From Bacteroidota bacterium (GTDB taxonomy: Bacteria > Bacteroidota > Bacteroidia > J057 > JADKCL01), in assembly GCA_016718825.1 (NCBI GenBank), contig JADKCL010000006.1, forward strand, positions 254,043 to 318,042: DNA of 64,000 nucleotides, written 5' to 3'. Made by a program: the position numbers and the translations under genes. The notes under the pieces are model-generated. The model was not told where the DNA came from. It saw only the letters and a program-made list of their open reading frames with translations, and did no database searches. Below are positions 52,791 through 58,951 of the stretch, piece by piece. Each line of letters begins with the position of its first letter. Position 1 is the stretch's first letter.

Positions 52791-53329
52791 TGGCGAGTGG
52801 CAGACTTTTCCGTGCTGCCAATATCCACCTCGTTTTGGCGGGGCTGCTGAGCGGTGCCATGCTTTTCGCGCCCATTGCATTTGCCTCCAATTTCAGCGCC
52901 AATGTCCATGCGTCGATTTATGGAACATGGGTTGTGCTCGATCAGGATGTGGGTGCTGGCGTTGATTTTGTCACCAAGCGCTACCTTTTTCAACTCCCTT
53001 TGCATTTACCTTATGCGATCCTCGGCGGATTGGTCTGCTTTTGGCTGCTCGCCATGGTTTGGATCAACCGCGACGACATCAGCAAACGCAAGGCGCTGCG
53101 TTCGATTTTTGGGCTGGCAGTTTTGCATGCCGGATTTGGCATCTTGATTCGCCTTTTTGCAACCAACCATGTCGGTCAGGCCACCAACGAACTCAGCTTG
53201 GAATCCGGCTTTCAGCGCGAATATTTTCTGCATTTGTTCATTCTCTACTTCATCTGGCGTTCGCTTTCGAATGTCTCCCGCAACATCCGCGCAAAGCAGC
53301 AGCCGGAAGTCACCGACGTTCAGGAATAA
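52790..53329 (+). CDS. Four-helix membrane protein coupled to DUF4293
   Basis: 179 residues, the same length and four-helix plan as the preceding gene: VLAGLLSGAMLFAPIAFASN, LPYAILGGLVCFWLLAMVWI, IFGLAVLHAGFGILIRLFAT and FLHLFILYFIWRSLSN. Sequence similarity to the first protein is faint, mainly the start RLFRAANIHLVLAGLLSG versus RLQTILLFLASALC. It could be a very diverged DUF4293 relative. The one-base overlap with the upstream gene suggests the two form a hetero-oligomer. Confidence 0.72.
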   Translation: MASGRLFRAANIHLVLAGLLSGAMLFAPIAFASNFSANVHASIYGTWVVLDQDVGAGVDFVTKRYLFQLPLHLPYAILGGLVCFWLLAMVWINRDDISKRKALRSIFGLAVLHAGFGILIRLFATNHVGQATNELSLESGFQREYFLHLFILYFIWRSLSNVSRNIRAKQQPEVTDVQE

Positions 53330-53431
53330 CCTCCGACGGCGTTGCGACGTAAAGCATCCATGACTGATCGCAAAACCGCCCGCGACGGTAGAAAAGCATA
53401 CTGGTTTTGGTTTATCCTTGATCGATTGGCC

Positions 53432-54010
53432 ATGATCCGTTTGCTGCTTGCTACCTTGATTGTCCCTTTTGCTTTTCTGATTGCGCTTTCCAGTGCCTTT
53501 TCGTCTTGTCAGTCCCACTCTGCAACGAATATCTCCCGCATTCCCCTGGAAATCAGCAAAATCGATACGATGAAAACGCGGATCGTGATCGAAAAATCGA
53601 AGTACCAATTGCATCTCTACGAATCTGACAAGCTCCTCCGCACTTATCCCGTGGTTTTTGGCGGCGATCCGGTGACGGACAAATATCGGGAAGGCGACAG
53701 CCGCACGCCGGAGGGGGTATTTCATGTGCGCACCAAATATGACCATGCCAAATGGAGCAAATTCATCTGGGTGGATTATCCCACAGCAGAGTCTTATCAG
53801 CGTTTTGAGCGAAGGATGGCTGCCGGCGAAATTCCACGAGACGCGACGATTGGCGGCGATATCGGCATTCACGGGGTGCCCGAAGGCATGGACGGGATGA
53901 TCGCCGAGCGCTTCAATTGGACGCTAGGCTGCATTTCGCTCACCCGCGCAGATGTCGACGAATTGTATGCAGCGATCCGTACGGGGACGGAAATCAAGAT
54001 TTTGCATTGA
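53432..54010 (+). CDS. L,D-transpeptidase (YkuD domain), probable lipoprotein
   Basis: 192 residues from ATG 53432, starting with a hydrophobic export signal (LLLATLIVPFAFLIALSSAF) and a possible lipid-modified Cys26. The catalytic domain (about 48-192) begins TRIVIEKSKYQLHLYESDKL. It contains RTPEGVFHV, IGIHGVPEG with His147, and the active-site FNWTLGCISLT with Cys167. Such enzymes make or use L,D-crosslinks in peptidoglycan, or attach proteins to it, in the periplasm. The reading upstream of 53432 has no signal and is not favoured. Confidence 0.87.
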   Translation: MIRLLLATLIVPFAFLIALSSAFSSCQSHSATNISRIPLEISKIDTMKTRIVIEKSKYQLHLYESDKLLRTYPVVFGGDPVTDKYREGDSRTPEGVFHVRTKYDHAKWSKFIWVDYPTAESYQRFERRMAAGEIPRDATIGGDIGIHGVPEGMDGMIAERFNWTLGCISLTRADVDELYAAIRTGTEIKILH

Positions 54011-54016
54011 GCGGAA

Positions 54017-54421
54017 TCACTCGACCGGAACCCATTCGAAGGTCATGGGATTGGCTTCCATGCCGTTGGTGAGCACCAACAAGTTGGGTTCCAGGGTCAG
54101 GATGTCCATTTCGCCGGGACTTGGGCGGCCGTCGGCTTGGGTGATCAGGACCTTTTTGTCCGGGCTGAGCGACCATTTGCCGCGTTCCAATTCGCCCAGC
54201 AAGATCTCGTAACGGCCATTTTTGAAGAAGGTAAACGTCGAATTGGCCATGATCGCGGGATCCATTTGTTGGCTGCGCATGTCGAGCTTGTTGAGTTTCC
54301 AGCTTTTGGTGATTATTTCCTCGGGGGTAGCCTTTTTTCCGCCCAATCCGCCTTCACCACATGCAGCGAAAAGCATTGTCAACAACACCAAAACCCCAAT
54401 TTGCCAACGAAAATTCTTCAT
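54017..54421 (-). CDS. Small lipocalin-like lipoprotein
   Basis: 134 residues. MKNFRWQIGVLVLLTMLFAACGEG is a lipoprotein signal (lipobox FAAC). The mature part has the Bacteroidota lipocalin-like layout: EIITKSWKLNKLDM, a beta meander (NSTFTFFKNGRYEILLGELE, RGKWSLSPDKKVLITQ), then DILTLEPNLLVLTN. About 110 mature residues, one compact domain. Probably outer-membrane anchored; ligand unknown. It converges with the L,D-transpeptidase gene, only 6 bases apart. Confidence 0.75.
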   Translation of the reverse strand: MKNFRWQIGVLVLLTMLFAACGEGGLGGKKATPEEIITKSWKLNKLDMRSQQMDPAIMANSTFTFFKNGRYEILLGELERGKWSLSPDKKVLITQADGRPSPGEMDILTLEPNLLVLTNGMEANPMTFEWVPVE

Positions 54422-54469
54422 ACGTTTTCAGTTCAGTTCCGAAAATTAGTCAATCCTACGCCGAAAAAG

Positions 54470-54499
54470 AAAACCCGACCTCCAAGGAGACCGGGTTTT
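54470..54499 (-). terminator. Hairpin terminator on the minus strand
   Basis: Aaaacccg (54470-54477) pairs with cgggtttt (54492-54499), with an inner CTCC/GGAG pairing. On the minus strand it is followed by TTTTCTTTTT-type sequence, a good intrinsic terminator. The nearest upstream minus-strand stop codon is 218 bases away (54717), leaving room for a long 3' UTR or small RNA. Confidence 0.6.
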
Positions 54500-54716
54500 C
54501 GTGTTCTTGCATCGGTCGTGTGGGTCGACACGGTTCTAACAAGGTCGGGGTAATTGCCTTGGTGATGCTGATTCTGTTCTTAGTGGGTAAATGCAAGAAC
54601 GCAGTCAACAATATAGCGCGAATTGCAGGGATTCGGGTCCACTGCAGTAGATGGATGCAGGCAACCGCGGGATTCCATAAGGAATTGGAAAAGAATTTCT
54701 AATCGGGCAAACGCAG

Positions 54717-55397
54717 TTAGAATTCGATGCTTTTGCCGATTTCGGGGAGGAAAAGCTTGCTGCCTGCCTTTTGGAAGGTGTGTTTCGCAAGTTCGTGGTC
54801 CACAACGATGTAGGGGAAGGTGTCGAAGTGTACCCCGATGACTTTTTCGCAACGGAGGAAGTCGGCGGCCTTGGCAGCGTCGTCGATGCCCATGGTGAAA
54901 TTGTCGCCGATGGGTAGCACGACAAAGTCAAATTCGAACTGTTTGCCCCAGATTTTCATGTCGGCGGTCAAGGCGGTGTCGCCTGCGAAGTAGAATGTGC
55001 CTTCGACCGTATCGACGATGAATCCGCCCGGGTTGCCTCCGTAGGAGCCGTCTGGAAAGCTGCTGCTGTGCACGGCATTCACATATTTGACGGTGCCGAA
55101 TTCAAATTTCCATTGGCCGCCATGGTTCATCGGGTGGCCCTTGGCGACGCCTTGGTTTTGCAGCCAAGTGATGATCTCGTAGTTGGAGACGCAGGTCGCG
55201 CCCGTCTGCTTGGCCAAGGCCACCGCATCGGCGACGTGGTCGCCATGGGCATGCGAAATCAAGATGTAATCGGCCTTGATGTCTGCGAGTTGCACGTTGC
55301 CTGCCAGCGGATTGCCAGAGATGAACGGGTCAAACAGCAAAGTTTTGCCAGCAACCTCGATCGCGAAACATGAGTGTCCGTAGTACTTGAAGATCAT
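54717..55397 (-). CDS. UPF0173 metallo-beta-lactamase-fold hydrolase
   Basis: 226 residues, the usual length of the UPF0173/YtkL family. The metal-binding motif is H49-A-H51-G-D53-H54 in ILISHAHGDHVADA. The rest of the set is visible as HSSSFPDGSYGGNPGGF, FYFAGDTAL with the metal Asp, and VIGVHFDTFPYI with the last His. The start MIFKYYGHSCFAIE is typical. Cytoplasmic metal-dependent hydrolase; substrate not established for the family. Confidence 0.9.
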   Translation of the reverse strand: MIFKYYGHSCFAIEVAGKTLLFDPFISGNPLAGNVQLADIKADYILISHAHGDHVADAVALAKQTGATCVSNYEIITWLQNQGVAKGHPMNHGGQWKFEFGTVKYVNAVHSSSFPDGSYGGNPGGFIVDTVEGTFYFAGDTALTADMKIWGKQFEFDFVVLPIGDNFTMGIDDAAKAADFLRCEKVIGVHFDTFPYIVVDHELAKHTFQKAGSKLFLPEIGKSIEF

Positions 55398-55534
55398 TTT
55401 TTCCTTGGATTGAAATTTCCCTTACCAATTAGAAAACGGGCATTTGACCAATTCAGAACCCAGTAATCGGGCGCAAAACTATCTATTTTTGGGCAATCGG
55501 AAAACAAAATAGGCAGGTCGGGGGTCATTCCGAT

Positions 55535-56071
55535 ATGCTAGTTACCATCGTTTCAGGCACCAATCGGCCAAATAACTTGAGCATCAGGGTTGCAAGACTT
55601 TGTCAGGAATATCTGAGCGCACAAGGTATCCATACGGAATTGTTGGACTTGGCCTTGTTGCCGCGAGAAATTGCATTCGACTATCTTGAAGACCACTCAC
55701 AGACTGGATTTTTGCCCTATCAGCAGATTGTAGACCGCAGTACGCATTTTGTTTTTGTGGCTCCCGAATACAACGGCAGCATTCCGGGCATCCTGAAGTT
55801 GTTTATCGACGCTTGTGACTATCCTGGAAGTTTCCGTGGAAAGTCGGCGGCTTTGGTGGGTATCGCGGCAGGAATAGGGGGGAATGAGCGTGGAATCAAC
55901 CACTTGCAAGACATTTTGCAGTATTTCGGGATGGAAGTCTTTCCCGAGAGGGTGACCGTTGCTAAAATTCGGGAGAAATGGTCGGCCGAAGGCGGATTCA
56001 AGGATGAAACTGCAGAGGAAAGTTTGCGAAAGATGTTGATTGCCTACGCAACGACTGTTGTAGAGGCATAG
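55535..56071 (+). CDS. NADPH-dependent FMN reductase-family flavoprotein
   Basis: 178 residues with a flavodoxin-like fold. The FMN phosphate loop is SGTNRPNNLSIRVARL and the isoalloxazine contact is FVAPEYNGSIPGILKLFIDA, both hallmarks of the azoreductase/FMN_red group. RGKSAALVGIAAGIGGNERG completes the core. It uses NAD(P)H to reduce quinones, azo compounds or metals; the natural substrate is unknown. A TATTTTTG box at 55484-55491 (44 bases upstream of its last base) is a possible promoter. Confidence 0.88.
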   Translation: MLVTIVSGTNRPNNLSIRVARLCQEYLSAQGIHTELLDLALLPREIAFDYLEDHSQTGFLPYQQIVDRSTHFVFVAPEYNGSIPGILKLFIDACDYPGSFRGKSAALVGIAAGIGGNERGINHLQDILQYFGMEVFPERVTVAKIREKWSAEGGFKDETAEESLRKMLIAYATTVVEA

Positions 56072-56074
56072 AAA

Positions 56075-56542
56075 TCACCATTTGCCTCGCATTCTGCCCC
56101 AGAAATAGACAAAATATGCAAATGAAAGCACGGATGTGAAGACATACACCCAGGTAATCTGTACGCGGTGGTACTTCCAAGCACGATAGCCGGCGATCAA
56201 AACCGGAACCAAAATCAGCAAGATATAGACGGGCACGCGCCATTTCCATTTTGCGACAAAAAATGAAAAGTTGGAAACACCTTTGAATTGCAGATTGCGC
56301 GTCATGCCTTTGGCCATGTAGGGATCGGTCTCCTGAATGGAAACTCCGTCATTCAGCATTCTGAAAAAGAGTCTTTCACTTTGATAGGTGTCGATGTCGG
56401 CGAGCAAGATCCAGAACCCAGTCAGAGAAAGTACAACAAATACTACCCAATTCACGCCCAAATCAATGCCACGGTTGCGCCGCTTGATCGCCTGTCGTTC
56501 CTTGTCGACTTCCTGTTGATTGTAATATTCTCCAGTATTCAT
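56075..56542 (-). CDS. Small membrane protein of unknown function
   Basis: 155 residues from 56542 (MNTGEYYNQQEVDKERQAIK); the 46 upstream codons overlap another gene and are doubtful. There are three membrane segments: VNWVVFVVLSLTGFWILLAD, VPVYILLILVPVLIAGYRAW and WVYVFTSVLSFAYFVYFW. A soluble loop of about 50 residues lies between the first two (NDGVSIQETDPYMAKGMTRN). No family recognised. Inner membrane by prediction. Confidence 0.65.
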   Translation of the reverse strand: MNTGEYYNQQEVDKERQAIKRRNRGIDLGVNWVVFVVLSLTGFWILLADIDTYQSERLFFRMLNDGVSIQETDPYMAKGMTRNLQFKGVSNFSFFVAKWKWRVPVYILLILVPVLIAGYRAWKYHRVQITWVYVFTSVLSFAYFVYFWGRMRGKW

Positions 56543-56639
56543 ATCGCAAGCACAAATGTAGTGTTTCAGGACGAACGAATTTCGAAAAATGGTGATGGAT
56601 TTCACGAAGGTGTTTGGAACCATCAGGACCGCTGCTTCC

Positions 56640-57299
56640 TCAAGGCGCCTTCCAATTGGTGGGCACGACGGATCGGCCATTTTCCCATCTTGGCGACGTT
56701 GGATCGATGTGGATGATTTCGCCGTTGGGGCGGATGCTGTTTCCGATGCTGTCTTTGAGAATCATGACAAAATCCCCGACATGGATGCCATGCAAAACCC
56801 CTTCGATCAATTCTGCCTCGGATGCCTGTCGATGGTTGAGCCCGATTTCTCGTCCGCTGGAATTGTTGGTGAGGTCCATGCTTGCGCTTGCAATGTCTTG
56901 GAAAGCACCGTCTTCCATCCGTCCGCGCTTGAAATCGAGGTAATTGCCGCGTTCGTAGGCTTTGCCGAGGCGGTCAGCTTTTTTCCAAGGGATTTCCTGG
57001 ACGAGCAAGGCCATCCATATCCCGTGGCGGAAGGCATCCAACTTGCCCCCGTCAAAATCAGCATCGAGTTCGGGGCTGCGGCGCATGGAATCGGTGAGCG
57101 CCAAGGCGCGGTTGCTGACCTTCCAAACGCGGTTGGCGATGGCAAGGTGCCCAAGCGTCCAGTTGCGCATCGGACGTGGGAGCTGCAGGAAACGCTGAAA
57201 TTTGGATTGGGCGGGCGATTCGCAGGCGAAGAGCGCCATCAACAGCAGCAGCAAAATGAGCGGTTTGCAAAGGAAGCGCAGGCGACGACGGCGGATCAT
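56640..57299 (-). CDS. DUF6973-like exported protein
   Basis: 219 residues from 57299, with an Arg-rich signal and lipobox-like Cys (RFLCKPLILLLLLMALFACE). The core has GKLDAFRHGIWMALLVQEIP, ADRLGKAYERGNYLDF and ASMDLTNNSSGREIGLNHR. This matches the DAFRHAxWNALL ... MDxxNNxxGRxIG pattern of DUF6973, seen in many Bacteroidota secreted proteins. The conserved Asp, Arg and His could form an active site, but no activity is known to me. Its 3' end approaches the membrane-protein gene at 56542. Confidence 0.7.
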   Translation of the reverse strand: MIRRRRLRFLCKPLILLLLLMALFACESPAQSKFQRFLQLPRPMRNWTLGHLAIANRVWKVSNRALALTDSMRRSPELDADFDGGKLDAFRHGIWMALLVQEIPWKKADRLGKAYERGNYLDFKRGRMEDGAFQDIASASMDLTNNSSGREIGLNHRQASEAELIEGVLHGIHVGDFVMILKDSIGNSIRPNGEIIHIDPTSPRWENGRSVVPTNWKAP

Positions 57300-57342
57300 G
57301 GTAAGCAAGATAGGGAAATTTGGCGTAGGGTGGGGTTGGTAC

Positions 57343-57386
57343 GCTTTGCCAACTCACTCGGCGCGCGGTGTTTGAGTTGGCAAAGC
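57343..57386. repeat. Perfect 14-bp inverted repeat in spacer
   Basis: Gctttgccaactca (57343-57356) and tgagttggcaaagc (57373-57386) with a 16-base GC-rich loop. It lies between the SET-domain gene's 3' end and the DUF6973-like gene's start, both on the minus strand. No T-run follows. It could be a terminator for the SET gene or a REP-like element. Confidence 0.6.
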
Positions 57387-57508
57387 ACTACGGATGGACA
57401 GGGTTTTGGAGCCAACCTAGCGGGTAGCTTGGGGCAAAGGAAGGCTTTCGACGGTTTGCCGTTGGCTAGCTGCTGCCTCAAATCCTGGCCGCTGCGGCAT
57501 CACCTACA

Positions 57509-58009
57509 TCATCGCATCAGGTAATCAGGCAACCACCCATTGTTCCGGTAATGGGCTTGGATGGCCGGCGTCAACGACTTAAATTCATCAATGATTCCCC
57601 TGCAGTTGGGTGCTCCGCAAGCACAAACGCAAGTCCATAGGGGAAAGCCGGCTGCAAGAATTTTTTCAGCATCGTATTTCATCGTGGTTGAATAATCAAA
57701 AGTGATTTCTTCCCCATTTTCGATGTCGCGCAAAGCCACCAATTCATTCTTTCCGCGCACAAATACATTGGGGTCGCAAGAATGGTTAAAGGATCGGGAG
57801 GTCTCCTCCAAATCCAAAAATTCATTGTCGCCGATTTGAAACGGATCGGAGGGTTGTTCTTTTCCCTCTCCGACAAGTGTAAACAAATCCTCGACCGTAC
57901 ATGCCACACCTATCATGGTATGGACCACCACTCCTTTAGGAATCCTTTGAATGGCTACAGCACCCTTGCCTGCGATGGCGGAATCCACAATTTCAAAAAG
58001 TTGAGACAT
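57509..58009 (-). CDS. SET-domain lysine methyltransferase-like protein
   Basis: 166 residues. The start ELFEIVDSAIAGKGAVA-like opening is the SET-N strand region. The pseudoknot-forming motif is SFNHSCDPN (75-81), then VALRDIENGEEITFDYST with the catalytic Tyr106. A post-SET zinc cluster follows (C127-V-C129-A-C131-...-C136). It is therefore a short but complete SET plus post-SET protein that would use S-adenosylmethionine to methylate lysine on an unknown target. Such stand-alone SET proteins occur sporadically in Bacteroidota and are thought to have spread by transfer from eukaryotes or other bacteria. Confidence 0.85.
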   Translation of the reverse strand: MSQLFEIVDSAIAGKGAVAIQRIPKGVVVHTMIGVACTVEDLFTLVGEGKEQPSDPFQIGDNEFLDLEETSRSFNHSCDPNVFVRGKNELVALRDIENGEEITFDYSTTMKYDAEKILAAGFPLWTCVCACGAPNCRGIIDEFKSLTPAIQAHYRNNGWLPDYLMR

Positions 58010-58284
58010 CTTTCAGCAGTATCACGTTTGAGCCTGAAAGGTAGCGATAAAGTCAGGATTTTTAGATGAAAAACCATTCAATTGATGGGAGATGAACAAA
58101 GGTTAAAGTGATGGCAGCAGATTTTAAACCAATAGGATCCATCAGTAGGAGCCTGATGCAGATGAGCATCACCTCTCTGAATGGCCTCATGGTGAATAAC
58201 GGTGGGCGCTTTTGCATCAACAGGGTGTGCCCATTTGTTCCTTTGCAAGCATTGCAATACCTTTCGCATAGAATCCAAGATGCT

Positions 58285-58608
58285 ATGAAATGGTTGTTTT
58301 TAACGCTTGCAATTGTGTTTGAGGTATTTGGTACCACTGCGATGAAACTCGCAGACGGGTTCAAGCAGCCGTGGTGGGCCGTGGCGATGATCGTCGGGTA
58401 CGCCCTTTGTTTTTATTTTCTCACCCTCGCCCTGAGGGACTTCGACCTGAGCGTGGTCTATGCCGTCTGGTCTGGCTTGGGTATCGTCCTACTGACAGCT
58501 ATTGGGATTTTCTTTTTTTCGGAGTCGGTCAATGTCTGGAAAATGGTCTGCATCGCCTTGATTCTCATCGGTGTTGTAGGATTGAATTTGGGAACGAAAC
58601 ATGTATGA
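58285..58608 (+). CDS. SMR-family small multidrug exporter, EmrE/Qac type
   Basis: 107 residues, four membrane helices, start at 58285. The proton/drug-binding glutamate is Glu13 in AIVFEVFGTTAMK. Helix 3 carries YAVWSGLGIVLL: the Trp-Ser-Gly signature (W62-S63-G64) of the EmrE/Qac drug-exporting branch rather than the Trp-Thr-Gly of guanidinium exporters. It works as an antiparallel dimer in the inner membrane, exchanging protons for cationic compounds. No partner subunit gene is adjacent. The longer open frame upstream has no membrane character and is not used. Confidence 0.9.
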   Translation: MKWLFLTLAIVFEVFGTTAMKLADGFKQPWWAVAMIVGYALCFYFLTLALRDFDLSVVYAVWSGLGIVLLTAIGIFFFSESVNVWKMVCIALILIGVVGLNLGTKHV

Positions 58609-58616
58609 TGGCAGGG

Positions 58617-58847
58617 TCATGCGTCCTTGCAATTGACCGACGATGCCTTCGACCTTGAAGGGGATGTTGGTGATGTCAAGGATGCCCAAAACCACCAAGC
58701 CGACACCTTCCCAGAAGCTTGGGCCTTCGCAGTTGGCGGTACTGTATTCCTGGAAGCGGGGTGGAAGGCGATAGCGGTGATGTCCACAATCCCAACTACA
58801 ACGATACCCATTGCAATCACAGCGAAGGGAATAGCAAAAGCAGCCAT
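58617..58847 (-). pseudogene. Possible small membrane protein, frame-broken
   Basis: On the minus strand, MAAFAIPFAVIAMGIVVVGI (then VDITAIAFHP) begins a hydrophobic protein. After about residue 38 another frame reads FWEGVGLVVLGILDITNIPF, which mirrors GIVVVGIVDIT in the first half. One frame correction near 58730 joins them into a duplicated two-helix protein extending past 58617. A run of 10 C lies just upstream of its start. This is plausible but unproven; by-chance hydrophobicity is possible. Confidence 0.3.
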
Positions 58848-58867
58848 GATGCTAACCCCCCCCCCAC

Positions 58868-58925
58868 AAAAAAAGCAGCAAACAACGCCCGATCAGCTTC
58901 CGCCGATCACAACGCTGTTTGCTGC
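58868..58925 (-). terminator. Rho-independent terminator of gcvP
   Basis: On the minus strand a 10-bp perfect stem (gcagcaaaca / tgtttgctgc; plus-strand positions 58875-58884 and 58916-58925) is followed by seven T (58874-58868). It lies 27 bases past the gcvP stop codon. Confidence 0.8.
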
Positions 58926-58951
58926 CTGTTATTGAAGGCGCAAAAACTGTT

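Noticed and set aside
54620..54660. A T-arm-like string (ggattcgggtcc) suggesting a tRNA
   Set aside because: The flanking bases cannot form an acceptor stem or anticodon arm at tRNA spacing.
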